Positions 32,663-43,332 of a stretch of DNA of 64,000 nucleotides are shown in pieces (the stretch's first letter is position 1; each line of letters starts with the position of its first letter). A model generated the notes under the pieces. The model worked only from the letters and a program-made list of their open reading frames with translations. It searched no databases and was not told the origin of the DNA. This DNA is from Calycina herbarum. Its lineage: Eukaryota > Ascomycota > Leotiomycetes > Helotiales > Pezizellaceae. The stretch is taken from NCBI GenBank assembly GCA_001414485.1, contig LLEY01000002.1, positions 62,001 to 126,000 on the forward strand, read 5' to 3'. Made by a program: the position numbers and the translations under genes.

Positions 32663-33096
32663 GATTATTTTATGTGGTGGCATTCGCTTAGCAATTGGGC
32701 GAATACCCCTCTTCTCCAAAAACATTTCTTCAAACCGCGAATTGAGCTTGTTATACAAAGTTTCCCTTGCTTAACACAGATTTTCCTGAATTAATTCCTA
32801 TCACCCGTTGAAGTCCTTGGATATTGTCAGCCTAGAACTCTCGGAACCTTCTATATTATTACCCTTCGGTTTCACTGGAAAGCGCATATCGCTAGTTTTG
32901 TTTTCATTAGTCTCTGGTCGCAATGAATCCTGTTGGATTCATAAGCAACACCTAGGAGAAGGTTCTGGAATCGAGGCTAGTCACGTGAGATAGAATGCCA
33001 TCCCCTACTTCTCTTACTCTCTTAAAGAGTTTGAGAGACACAATACAAAAGCATTTTTGCAACAAATCCAAACAAATGAGTGTCGCCGAACTCTTA
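32663..33096. other. intergenic
   Basis: 3' flank of the SDR gene and unique DNA leading into the minisatellite. Nothing recognised. Confidence 0.4.
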
Positions 33097-33302
33097 CTGT
33101 CGAAGACTGGACTACTGTCGAAGACTGGACTACTGTCGAAGACTGGACTACTGTCGAAGACTGGACTACTGTCGAAGACTGGACTACTGTCGAAGACTGG
33201 ACTACTGTCGAAGACTGGACTACTGTCGAAGACTGGACTACTGTCGAAGACTGGACTACTGTCGAAGACTGGACTACTGTCGAAGACTGGACTACTGTCG
33301 AA
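33097..33302. repeat. perfect 18-bp minisatellite, 11.4 copies
   Basis: Unit CTGTCGAAGACTGGACTA repeats eleven times without a mismatch (33097-33294), followed by eight bases of a twelfth copy. Because 18 is a multiple of three and the unit carries no stop, all three plus frames and at least one minus frame stay open across it, giving artificial VEDWTT or SKTGLL peptides. I do not call these genes. Confidence 0.97.
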
Positions 33303-33381
33303 ACAAAACAATTCAGTTTGTGGGTATTATGACACGATTATATATATAAGTTAGAGCGGAAGACAAACAATCAGGGAGATA

Positions 33382-33482
33382 CTATCCCCCCCCCCCCCCC
33401 CCCCCCAATCACATTGTATGCGCACGGTCGTTTTAGTATGGCAAATGTCTGTGCACCGTACAATGTAATTAGGGGGGGATAG
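33382..33482. mobile_element. 101-bp MITE-like inverted-repeat element with a poly-C tract
   Basis: Ends CTATCCCCCCC and GGGGGGGATAG are inverted, flanked by TA (33380-33381 and 33483-33484). Inside, AATCACATTGTATGCGCACGG near the left end pairs imperfectly with CTGTGCACCGTACAATGTAA near the right end, so the whole forms a hairpin. The left arm carries 21 consecutive C (33386-33406) against 7 G on the right, implying slippage expansion. TA flanks suggest a Tc1/mariner-mobilised element. Confidence 0.7.
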
Positions 33483-33484
33483 TA

Positions 33485-33862
33485 CAGTAAGACGCTAAAA
33501 GGCACAATTAAGAAGTCTATTCCTCGTTGGAGCCTTGCCTCATCACCAAAGACAGACATGCTTCCAAAGATAGTACAGAATGATTTACTTTACTACAGTA
33601 TCGTAGGAGCACCATCATATATTTAGTGAATAGAATCATCATTCCGTTCCCAGTTGAGCATTCTTGGCTTTCATTCAATTCTCAGTTACGAGAAGTCAGC
33701 ACTCAAACAATCTGAACCCGGCGAAAACAATACAGAGAGATGCTGCCGCCGATCCACCAAAGATTCCTCGCTGTCCCATAATATATAAATCGTTCCCACT
33801 GCCTCCATCTCCATCACATGCAAAGAGAACGAGGACAACTCACTTGTAGGTCATTTGCGCAA
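33485..33862. other. intergenic, nothing recognised
   Basis: No gene or repeat beyond the MITE on its left edge. Confidence 0.4.
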
Positions 33863-34186
33863 CTAGCAAAGGATCGAGTCACAACTGAGGTAAGAGGTGT
33901 GATGAGCCCTGACTGGGGCGACAAACCCTTCAATTGAATTTGAAAGGAACACAACAAAATCTACCGTTGAATCCCTTACTGCCTTCGAAAGCGGAAGTAC
34001 GTTCAAGCCCCAAGGGAATGATACGCGGGAGGAGCGAGACGCAATTTCTCTAGCACTCTCCGGCCGATTTTCAGCCCCATGCCCATCTATTGACTCAGAC
34101 GTTGTTTCATAATAGTCCGCACCGATATTGTCTGCTGAGTAGGCAAGAGTTTCGATTTGAGAAAGCCGATACTTATAACCACCTGA
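33863..34186 (-). pseudogene. exon-like remnant of a small protein, weakly RNase N1/T1-like
   Basis: A stop-free minus frame begins after a possible acceptor near 34183 and ends at TAG 33863-33865. It reads GGYKYRLSQIETLAYSADNI, later RVSFPWGLNVLPLSKAVRDS and TVDFVVFLSNSIEGFV. The spacing of a GGxxY...QI...A start and a FP...L...DxVVF...G ending resembles fungal N1/T1-type ribonuclease folds and RNase-like secreted proteins, but catalytic residues are not evident. It has no ATG, so upstream exons are needed. Related fragments follow at 34389-34607 and 34690-34940. Function is not claimed. Confidence 0.25.
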
Positions 34187-34388
34187 CCAGAAAAAGCATT
34201 ATCAGCAAGACGTGGTTGAAGCACGTATGAACGACCAAAATAGTTGGATTAGGTCTGTAATTGACGAGATGTTTGATGATGAGAAGTGATAAAAACCCTG
34301 CTTGGGTACTCCTTGAATACCAAGCTTGAGAGTTATACTTCACTAGAAAGTAGGCATAAATGAATATAGACTCTTAAGTATATTGATC

Positions 34389-34940
34389 TTATTGTGGAAC
34401 GAGCAAACAGTCACAAGAATTGCCTTTTCTTGCCCCAAAATAGCCACTTTGAATACATATTCCATAAGTACACCAGGCGGTAGAAGAAGTAAACGAAAAT
34501 AATACTATTTGTTGCTTTTGATTCTGGGAACCACATAGCATGTCTACAATTTCCACAAAGCTGGAGCGATTCTTGATGGTTGTCAGTGGTGCTGAAAGAA
34601 ATCCCAAAGGTACCTAGTTGACACTAGGAAAGAGGATAACTGCATCTCGCTTGGCCAAAACGATTCACCCACTCAAAGCTCCTTGGTGCTGTAAAATTTG
34701 AACTTATGCTTCTCTTCGAAAGATTCCTCACTGCCGAAGATCTTACTGCCATCGACACAAGAAACCTCGTAAAGGGGAATTATTAAACTGTTTGCTTGGA
34801 ATAAGGACAGCTTTTACCAGATTATCAGGAGCAACATTTCCGATATAGCAGTCATTCTTTGCAAAGAATATCGCCTGTCCTTGGAACTTTCCAACATACA
34901 CGTAGGAACAGCAGCTTTAATGTACGCTGCAATAAAAACA
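34389..34940 (-). pseudogene. further fragments of the same small-protein type
   Basis: Minus strand, in order: SYVYVGKFQGQAIFFAKNDC with YIGNVAPDNL (about 34805-34910), YEVSCVDGSKIFGSEESFEE (about 34690-34780, one frame over), and a frame at 34389-34607 ending in TYGICIQSGYFGARKGN and LLVP. The first and last share a G-x-F/I-Q...F-A...C...P pattern, suggesting duplicated, decayed modules. Frame changes lack clear splice sites. Confidence 0.25.
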
Positions 34941-35882
34941 ATCGGATTCAGAGTTCATATATAAAGGTGACTTCAGGACGGGTATCGATCTTGTACATTG
35001 ACTTTTTCATGTCACACCTCAATTCTGTCAAGCTAGCCTATCTGGACTCGGTGAAACCAGTAGTAAGCCTCATCCGAACTTTCAACTTCCAAGCAATACT
35101 CACTGTCGGAAAGAAATTTGCCCCCGAATACAAAACAAACTTTCGGATCCAGGGAATAGAAGAGAAGAGAAAGTCGAGACCACAAGTAGATCGTTGTAGT
35201 CCCAATCAGAATCTCACCACTTCAATATTGATCGTGCCACTGAATCAGTTGGAGTCACAACCAGAAATGGGCTGGGGGTTACGAGGCGCCACTCAGTGAG
35301 AGACTGTTATCCATTCAGATCCTCTCACTTTTATAACCACCCACCTGAGGAAGCGTGGATGAGGTATGTCTAGGTCACAAGGTTATGGCAAATAACTCCT
35401 GTTGATCGGGAGCTTGGATGGTGCTTGGTTACCAGGCCTACAGTAAAAAGAAAGAAAATCACTCCTCTGTCGAATAAGTCACTTCGAATCTGGCTCCAGT
35501 ATCATTAGCTGGGAGTAATTTTGAAGTACTTTCTTTGGTGATGAAGTTGACATGCATATCCCGGGTATTTGATGACCTGACATCTCATCGATTCATCATC
35601 CTCGAGACTTCACTGGACATTGCCAAGGAGAAGAATTAGATCAAACTTGAGAGAAGCGAATACTTGAAGAATCATTCTGTATAATGTATTCCCATTCTGT
35701 TGGAGCAAGCTTAGAGCAACAAAGCAATTACCAACACTCCAGATGAAAGGCAGATGAAAACTCGAAAAGATAATTGGACTATGTGACGTAAAAGTATATA
35801 ACACAAAAGTCAAGGGAATGCTAGAGAAATAAGCAAGTTTTACTGCCTAGCACCTAGCACCTCCTACCTCCCTAACCAAACC
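34941..35882. other. upstream of the fragments; no gene supported
   Basis: TATAAAAG on the minus strand lies near 35329-35336 and could serve the fragments downstream. A minus frame at 35610-35813 begins with a hydrophobic stretch but has no further support. Confidence 0.3.
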
Positions 35883-37711
35883 TCAATAATTAAAATCCTC
35901 ATAAAACACCGCTTTCCCAGCAAGCCATTCTACCAACAAATTCCTGAACGCAGTCCCGGTACACAAGTACCACTTCGACGCCTCAACACCCACAAGATCC
36001 TCTTTTGTCATCCTCCCCTTATGCAACTTTGCACAAGAAGTATTCAACCTCTTCCACGCCATAGAATCCTCATCCACATCCCCAGTAACAAACAACTGCG
36101 TCTGCTTCGAGAGACCAGGAGTCTTATCAAAATTATCGCTAACAAGCGCCAAGTCATCCCCTCGCACAGTCCAAAACAAATAAAAGCGTGTCAAATCGAG
36201 ATCCGCGCTCTGAGCAAGAAGTGGCGTAATACCAACACCCCCCGCCACAAAAGCAACATTTTCGTGCTCACTCTGTTCAATAAAAAAGTCACCACCAAAT
36301 GCTTGGACAGAAACTTCCAGACCAGCTCTCAGATTCTGTTTAAAAAGGAAATCTGTAACAACACCAACTTTCCGAATCGTAATCTCAAACTCATCTTTAC
36401 TGTTTGGATCATCCTGCCTTGAAGAAACCGTAAAAGTCCGAATAAAATCATCATTAAGACTCTTCGGGTCATCGTCTCGCATGTGACTGTATCCAATATC
36501 CAACTCATCCTTGAAGCTAAGAGCAACATGCTGTCCTGGTTTCCATAGATTGGGTTTTTTGGAGTCAGTAATTCGGAATCGAAATCTTCCGACTGTTAGG
36601 GTGAGGATTTTCTTGTCGATCAGTTTTGCGGTAATCTGCTCGAGTTCTTTAGTACTGTGCCGAGCTTCCGTGGATAGATACCTGACCGGGGGGTTGTAGG
36701 GAGAATATTCTCCTACTTTGCCACGGAATCCGAGGCCGTTTGACACGAAACGTACTGCTTCGATGTTTATTTTGACAGCCAAGTTTGTATGTGCAATCAA
36801 ACCCGTGGCAGACTTGCCTGTCAAAACCTCGGTGCTACCGGTTACATAGAGTACATCACCAGTTTCGAAATCCGGGAACACAAGGCCTGCTTGTGGTGTA
36901 GTTATCAGATTTCCGAGAGTCTGGTAAAGTCGGTTACCGCTGTACTCTGGGTACACCAGACTTGTCCCGTTTTCGTTTTCCAGAATTCGAACAAATCCTG
37001 GAGGTCCACCCCTATGATTTGTATCCATATCCGATTCGTGATTCGAGGAGGAAATAAAGAAGAGGTCAGACTTCGAGACGAGATGGCGAGCTGCTTGAGG
37101 TAGAGGTAATTCGGAGGAGACCAGCTTAGGCTGTGGTAGGTGGGGAACAATATGCTTCTTGTTGAGATATTTCGGACAGTTTCCTGTGAGTTGTTAGCTT
37201 AGAAGTCTGTCAAGAGGTAAGATATATACATACCAAGTGACTGCTCGATCTTGACAACGAGTTGCACGTCGCCAATTCCTTCTTCTGTGGCTTGCAAAGC
37301 CCCAGCAACCATTCTGCCATAAAGTTTGAATCTCCTCCTACTCTCCAAGTCAATAGCTAGCATGCCGACCATCTTTCCAGTGCCTTCAACCTTGATCACC
37401 TCGCCATCGTCTTTACCCTCGAGAAGTATTTCCGCGACAGGATCGTACGTTCGGTCGACGGTTGTTTTCAAACCTATTATGCCTTGCGCGACAGGTCTTG
37501 AGAAGCCAGGTTCTCCTCCCCATAAAGATGTCCAGTGTCGTCCTTCTGAATCGAGAGCGCCCAGTGCAAGTATGGGTGACCGAACGAGCGTGTTGGCGGC
37601 ATTTGGTGTGAGATAGGGCTGCGTAGGATTATCGTGTTCGGGGACTCGAAGGAGTTTGTGCATCGCCCGCTCTCCTTCGTGCCATTGAAACTCTTCTTCG
37701 TAGAATGCCAT
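35883..37711 (-). CDS. FMN split-barrel / ferredoxin-reductase-type fusion flavoprotein
   Basis: Two exons, 37234-37711 and 35883-37183, with intron 37184-37233, give 592 residues. Residues 1 to about 310 form a pyridoxamine-5'-phosphate-oxidase-like FMN-binding split barrel (NTLVRSPILALGALDSEGRH, GMLAIDLESRRRFKLYGRM, TPQAGLVFPDFETGDVLYVT). Residues about 340-592 form an FAD-binding FR-type and NAD(P)-binding module: RTFTVSS at 408-414 contacts FAD, VAGGVGITP at 472-480 binds the nicotinamide nucleotide, and WYLCTGTAF lies near the C-terminus. No 2Fe-2S Cys cluster is present, unlike many bacterial relatives. Electrons would pass from NAD(P)H through FAD, perhaps to FMN; the acceptor is unknown. 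No targeting signal was seen. Confidence 0.88.
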
Positions 37712-38901
37712 CGTGGGGTAGAGGGTTTTTGATGAGGGGTCTGGTGGGTATTGAGCTTGGGTTTGAAGGAGCAGCTCTCGATTCAGGGTGGGAATTTATG
37801 GTGGATTTGGCAAGGCAGAACCTCGACGGCGCAAAGCATGTTATTATTAACAATCGCAAGAAGACGATTGTCGTTTCCTAAGCCTTTGTCGATGGGAAGG
37901 CGTGATACTGGTGGAGCATAGTAAGCTCCCCGGATCTACCTAGATCCCGAAGCAAAGCCCGAAGTGGCGCCTGTAGTGCTTGGCTACCATGGATAATCGA
38001 GGAGGACCCTCGACGACTGTGATACATCTTCCAGAAGACTCGAAGAACATCCCTAAGTTTATGTTTTATGCTGTTGCTACTAGTAGCCTCTTTTCCCAGC
38101 TTGGAATATCAGCATTAATATATTTCGACCGCCACAGGTCGAGGTCACGAAGGGTGGTCGAAAATCATCTCCACCCCGCGATTCATTTTCGACGATGAAA
38201 AGTGTGTATGGTATATAAAGGTTTATACTCTGGATGGGACCCAGATCGTGCCTTCCCTCTTCAATCGCCACACAACAACTCGCGTCATAGTGGGGTCGCG
38301 AGGTTGAGGCCGAGAGAGAAGGAGCAACTTCGAGTCCTGTCTCTGTGTCGAGATCTTGTCAGGGCAGGAACGGTCAACCCTCTCGACCGACCTAGACCTC
38401 AAGGACAGTTCAGCCACCAGATAAAATCAGTGTTAGCTCATCGGCTCGAGTTGAAGTCCACTGATTTGGCCTACCCTTCATCAAGAGTTATTTTCTCAGG
38501 CCATGTAAAAGAAGCGAGCATGACTCCATGAATACTTGCAACATTCTTGCAATGCTTCGAGACAATAACTACTTCAGTGTCATGGGTAGACTCGATCATT
38601 TTCTCGTCACGCAAATAGAAGTCAGAGTGTTGAAAAGGGGGTTGATTTGATTCTTATGTATAGACCATGCCAGTAGGCCAGTCAAGTCATCTCGGCAGAA
38701 TGACTTCTCAAGTGTGTATCACACGATACTATACTCTACATATTGATTCCCATTTCCATTTTCTTGATTCTCCATTTCAATTCCATTTCAAGATTCAAAT
38801 CCCCCACAAGCCATACCACCACCTCAGAAGGAATTCCCCCAAACAGTGCTTCAAGCAAGCAGAACAAATCATCTGAAAAAGGATAGAAAAGCCAGAGAAG
38901 C
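37712..38901. other. intergenic, nothing recognised
   Basis: A near-palindrome TTTCGACCGCCAC...GGGTGGTCGAAA sits around 38123-38162. Open frames at 37980-38198 and 38202-38531 have no resemblance or context. Confidence 0.4.
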
Positions 38902-39523
38902 TCAAGAACATTGGAATTGGTTCCAGCAAGCAGGAATACTATCAACAGCACCAGTATCAAAGGTCAAAAAGTAGTTCATGCCAGGATCATATGAATGCTT
39001 GCCATAGCTGAAAGTCAAAGGACCACGGGTGATGTTTTGGATGACAACGGCGTATGGGAGTTCGGAGTTGAGACTGAAGCCCTCAGTGCCAAAGGGGACA
39101 GAGGGGTTGAAGCCGATTTGTTTGCAGTTCTTGTCATAGACTGTTCTGTTTGTTAGTGGATGAAGATGATGAAGGGGGATGGGGTTGGACTTACCATAGA
39201 GTTCAGCATTTGCCCAGTCAGGGCCTGCCTGACGAACAGTCACGCTACAGGCGTCGGAATCGCCGTTCATGGTGTAGGCGTCACAGTATGGAGCTGGGTG
39301 GAATAGGGTCTCATCGTAAGGGTACCACTGCGAGGTGTTAGCTTTGTTTGGTGTGAAAGGGAGGAGAGAAAGAGAAATGGAAGAAGATACTTACACCCCA
39401 TAGGGCCTGGCGCTGGCGGCGGTGGATGAACTTAGAGCCCTCGGTTGGTTGACCAACTGGGTTGGCAATGGTGAGTTGGAGAAAGGCGATGAGGAGAGTG
39501 GTGATCAATGCGATGAAAGCCAT
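38902..39523 (-). CDS. small secreted cysteine-containing protein
   Basis: Exons 39395-39523, 39195-39327 and 38902-39140 (introns 39328-39394 and 39141-39194) give 166 residues. The second acceptor is the AG just before TC at 39140, the one that keeps frame. MAFIALITTLLIAFLQLTIA is a signal peptide, with cleavage likely before NPVGQP. A basic IHRRQRQ follows and could be a Kex2 processing site. The mature chain has five Cys (PYC, DAC, KNC, ACW, QCS) and aromatic-rich ends. No known domain is seen. Size, secretion signal and processing site fit candidate effectors or cell-wall proteins, without proof of either. Its promoter holds an unusual array of TACGTCA sites. Confidence 0.8.
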
Positions 39524-39792
39524 GTTGATTGATTCTGTGTAAACAATTAGCTCCAAGAAAGTAGACAAGGTTGAGGAGAGAGAATTGAGAAGAGAGAAGA
39601 CTTACTTTGATGGATGGGTTTCAAAGTTCGGTTTGGATTGAAGTTGTATGTGAAGATTATACTTGAAGTTGTCAATTGAGCTGAAAAGTGTGTTTGGTTG
39701 TTTTTTGTTGAAAGAAAGAGAGGCGTTGAGGGTAGGAAGGGGTATATTTATACTTGGGTAGAGAGCTCCTGGAGGCCTGGCGGTTCAGCGGA

Positions 39793-40225
39793 TGACGTAT
39801 CAGTTTGCTCAAATGAGCAAACAGACGACCTTGAGGGTTGAACTCTGATATAATCTGCTTGTTGTTGATGTTCCTATTACGTCAAGAAGTGGGTCCTTTG
39901 GTTGCTCTCCTTTCTTTCTCGCTAGATCGGAATCTACGTCACTGAAGCCCACATGACAATAACATCACCAACACACTCAACACCATTGAGAGAGAATTTG
40001 CTCACTTGCTACGTCAGGAAAGTTACTCTCCTCCCTTTTCTTGCCCCATCTTAGATCCAAACTTACGTCACTGAAGCCTACAGGGCTCACCAGAGACACA
40101 GCAACGCACTCAAAGCCCTGAGAGGTGTGCATCTGTGATATAATTTGTTTTTGTTGATGTCCGATTACGTCAAGCAATGAGTAGTTGCTCTACTTTCTTC
40201 TTTTCCTAGATCAAAACCTACGTCA
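39793..40225. promoter_or_regulatory. array of seven TACGTCA bZIP/CRE-like sites
   Basis: TGACGTA at 39793-39799 and TACGTCA at 39878, 39935, 40010, 40064, 40166 and 40219 (7 bp each) lie 270-700 bp upstream of the secreted protein's ATG. Six of them form three pairs spaced 57, 54 and 53 bp, inside three diverged copies of a 130-156-bp unit that also share CTAGATC/TTAGATC and ACTGAAGC. TGACGTA/TACGTCA matches the ATF/CREB-type bZIP half-site class. Binding is inferred. Confidence 0.7.
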
Positions 40226-40679
40226 CTGAAGCTCACAGAAAGGCATAAGTTTTTTACCTACTTGTTTATCCACAAAGTTCATTAGACAATTATGACCTCC
40301 AAAAGATTCACTATAGAGGTAAATATGAGTACTTCAGTCTTATAACCTTCATATTGCCATACTTGGAATTATTTGTTTGCCACTCACTGATTTCAGAGGA
40401 TTTGCAACATTTTGACGTTGGTGAAAGATGACAAAAGTGAATTCGGATCCAAGTGAAAATTCTTTGAGAACTGCTAGGTCGTCAACATCAACACACCAAC
40501 TGCCTAAAGCTTTCCTCACCCCTCCAAAGAACTTTAGATTCAGCGTCATTGCACATAATATACAGAAGTATCCCAGCGTCACTTGGAAAATTTCTAAGAA
40601 ATATAGAGTATTATTATATTGATATCCTAGACAACACATCATCTGAAAGTGAAATTGTAATCTTCAACTTCACCATTCC
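40226..40679. other. intergenic
   Basis: 3' flank of the kinase-like gene; nothing recognised. Confidence 0.4.
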
Positions 40680-42020
40680 TTAAAGACCCTGGAATCCATT
40701 TCCAACCAAATTCTTCAACCCACCCTTGCCACCAGTATGACTCGCCTTCTTCACATACTCATCATCCTTATCAACATGCTCTCTCCCCGCCTTGGTTCCC
40801 TCTCTCCACTGCCAATACTCATGATCAATGCTATTGACCAACTTTAATGCATCCGGTCTCTTTGCAGGATGTTCTTGCAACATCTCACGAACGATAGTGC
40901 GGATGAAATCTGAGTATGCTTTGTCGTTCATGCGCGAGCAAGTCCAATTGTAATCACAATGTCGAGATGGCGGATGGCCGCACATCATTGCGTAAACTGT
41001 TGCTCCAAGTTGCCATATTTCGGTGGCTCGAGTCCAAGGGTGTGTATTTCGGTAGATTTCCTGCAGGGAAGTTAGTTGAGGAAAGAAGTTGAGACGTTCA
41101 CTGTTACTTACTGGAGGCCAATAATGTTGCTTGTGAATTGGTGTGTTAGGAACACGTTCCGCAACAGCCAGTCGTCCACCAGGAGTACCACAAACTTTCG
41201 CCCAGTGGAAACCACCCAACTTGCATTCTCCATAATGATATCCCTTCTTCCCATCAGGCTTTTTGAACCAGATTTGCGGTGGACTGATATCTCGAATCAA
41301 AATTGGTTGCCAATCATCATCACGCTTCTCCCATTCCCCAGGAATTCCTGCTGTTTCCTTGACTCCATGATGCAACCATAAAATCGCACGCGAAATACTG
41401 CGAAGAACGTGCCAACAGAGACCCTCAGGGAGAGAGGGACGCTTATTGTTGACTGCAGTCAACACATCCCAAGATTCTTTGTCGTCGAGAGCAGGAAGTC
41501 CGTTTCCAGAGGGGACAATATACGATAGAGAGCCAGCATCCATATCCTCCCAAATCGTGAGATCCGAATGGCGACCAGCAAGAGTCGTATTTCCAGCTTC
41601 TTGGGAATTTCGGACAACATCCACGAGCGAAATCATGTTTGGGTGATTGAGGATGCGAGAGAGCGATATACCCGCAGTGGGGAGGATGGCATCTGCCATT
41701 TTGGTCTCGTAAGTTGCCTTTTCATCTTCCTCCTCGGAATCGTATGAAGCATAATCAGGTATTCCATCAGCACGGGACTGAGTAGTATACACTTTCGGGT
41801 CAGAAACATCGTTTTCCTTTTTATAATACCCTAAATAGATCTTCTCCAAAACAGTATTATCCTTCCTTTGTGCGAAATCGGGGACATCTTTGGTGCGCAC
41901 GTCAGGGATTTTGCTGGCGAGGAATTTCGCATTGTCGCTAACACGGAGAACTTGAACTGAGGATAAGGCACCGTCCCCCTCGCCAGGATTACGAGGTACG
42001 TAGCGTGGACCGACAGACAT
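40680..42020 (-). CDS. protein kinase-fold protein, probable pseudokinase
   Basis: Exons 41112-42020 and 40680-41060 (intron 41061-41111, 51 nt and in frame) give 429 residues. Kinase-like order: ILNHPNMISLVDVV (C-helix/strand 4), GSLSYIV, GLCWHVLRSISRAILWLHHG (helix E), ILIRDISPPQIWFK in place of HRD...N, GGFHWAKV in place of DFG, then EIWQLGATVYAMMCGHPP (helix F DxWxxG-like) and HPAKRPDALKLV (RPxA). The HRD Asp remains, but its Asn is Gln and the DFG Asp is Gly; no clear Gly-rich loop is visible. It should not phosphorylate normally and may act as a scaffold. Many ascomycetes carry related single-domain serine/threonine kinase-like genes. Confidence 0.8.
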   Translation of the reverse strand: MSVGPRYVPRNPGEGDGALSSVQVLRVSDNAKFLASKIPDVRTKDVPDFAQRKDNTVLEKIYLGYYKKENDVSDPKVYTTQSRADGIPDYASYDSEEEDEKATYETKMADAILPTAGISLSRILNHPNMISLVDVVRNSQEAGNTTLAGRHSDLTIWEDMDAGSLSYIVPSGNGLPALDDKESWDVLTAVNNKRPSLPEGLCWHVLRSISRAILWLHHGVKETAGIPGEWEKRDDDWQPILIRDISPPQIWFKKPDGKKGYHYGECKLGGFHWAKVCGTPGGRLAVAERVPNTPIHKQHYWPPVSNSERLNFFPQLTSLQEIYRNTHPWTRATEIWQLGATVYAMMCGHPPSRHCDYNWTCSRMNDKAYSDFIRTIVREMLQEHPAKRPDALKLVNSIDHEYWQWREGTKAGREHVDKDDEYVKKASHTGGKGGLKNLVGNGFQGL

Positions 42021-42288
42021 CTTTGGTCTTGATTTTGAGAAGTAGTTGCAGTCCCGAGATTATGAGATGGTGGAGGGGTGAGGTTGGTGTTGGTGATAGA
42101 AAACGGCAACGCTCAGGAATGTAACTAGGGATAAACAACGCGTCCCCCGGAAACAAAGAGAACATGGACGACAGACCCTAGAGCAGAGGACCAAGTTTAA
42201 TTAAATTTCGTATTTCAACGATACCTGTGCTCCAAGGAATCGTGAGACCCAGTAGCCATTCCGCTATCCGCTTTTGCAGACCTGGGGA

Positions 42289-43332
42289 CTACAGTGGGGA
42301 TAGAGTGCCAACGGGGGGATAGAGACAGAACATGATGGTCGGCTTCAAGAGTGGCATATTTTCCAGAACCTTCTTGACAAAAGGATGGTGTTCATCAAAA
42401 AAGAAACGCGGAGATTGGGGATTAAACTCTTCCCTCTCTTCCCTTGTAGGTTCTCTCCATATTTCTTCCGCGACTGGCAAACCCGAGGCCTTGTAAGCTA
42501 TCCAATATGATTTGAGGCCGTAACACCACTTTCTCACGTCCGCTGGGAAGTCTCTCCATCGAGTCCGTGACGGGTGATAAGGAAATGACCAGATGGTTTC
42601 TGGTACCAAATTTGGAGACAGTCGGTGAAGCCTTCGGAGTTTCTCCTCGTCTGTAGCGTCGACAAGTGCAATGGATTCATCGCCCAAATGCCCAAAAAGA
42701 CCACTGGATACCACGTCCTCTCTCGCCAGATGTAGATGAGCGCTGGCCAGTGTCACTACATGTTCCTTCCGATCTCCCAATAGCTCGAAGATTTTGAATG
42801 CAACACATGCATCTCGCAAAACCCCGCCGTACACCCTAGGTCTATCTTCCTTGAATGGAATTCTGAAGGGATAGAATGAGTCTGCCGCGAGGGATGTTGT
42901 AACCCCTCTATCTATGGCTGTGAGTGTAGTGGTTACAAAGTGAGGTATCCTGAAAGGCTCCCCCCAACTCATGTAACGAATATCTGTGGGTAGGAAGAGA
43001 GTCGTATTATTGTTTATTCCCAGCCATCCAGCCTTGCTGACAGCCACTTGACGAGAGTCGCGACACACGCGGGAGAGCACAGGAGCACGCGAAAACAGTT
43101 TGTTTACATTTGTCAATCCCATATGGCTATGATGGCCAAAGAAGCCCTGAGATGAGAGCTCGTCGAGTCTTGGGAGAAACTCAGCCTCGACGAATCGACG
43201 ACTCGGCAGACAGAGTTCCCAGATGGCGTATCGTATTTCCGTTGGGAGTCGAGAGAAAGGATGGAATGTGGATTCCGTTGATTGCCCTGATGGTGATGCT
43301 GGGTGTGAATTCAAGATCAATGATAAATCCAT
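42289..43332 (-). CDS. 2EXR domain-containing protein
   Basis: Single exon, 347 residues. The N-terminal FHPFSRLPTEIRYAIWELCL then PSRRFVE is the 2EXR signature (F-x-x-L-P-x-E-I-R...I-W), a fungal domain of unknown function expanded in ascomycetes. SRVCRDSRQVA, also typical, follows. No membrane segment, signal peptide or catalytic motif is visible. It is separated from the kinase-like gene by 268 bp and shares its orientation. Confidence 0.85.
   Translation of the reverse strand: MDLSLILNSHPASPSGQSTESTFHPFSRLPTEIRYAIWELCLPSRRFVEAEFLPRLDELSSQGFFGHHSHMGLTNVNKLFSRAPVLSRVCRDSRQVAVSKAGWLGINNNTTLFLPTDIRYMSWGEPFRIPHFVTTTLTAIDRGVTTSLAADSFYPFRIPFKEDRPRVYGGVLRDACVAFKIFELLGDRKEHVVTLASAHLHLAREDVVSSGLFGHLGDESIALVDATDEEKLRRLHRLSPNLVPETIWSFPYHPSRTRWRDFPADVRKWCYGLKSYWIAYKASGLPVAEEIWREPTREEREEFNPQSPRFFFDEHHPFVKKVLENMPLLKPTIMFCLYPPVGTLSPL

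Noticed and set aside
33057..33354. Overlapping open frames with VEDWTT, SKTGLL or FDSSPV repeats
   Set aside because: They are created by an 18-bp stop-free tandem repeat that is open in several frames; no promoter or conserved flank supports any of them.
34859..35299. 146-codon plus-strand frame
   Set aside because: No resemblance; the minus strand of part of it reads more like protein.
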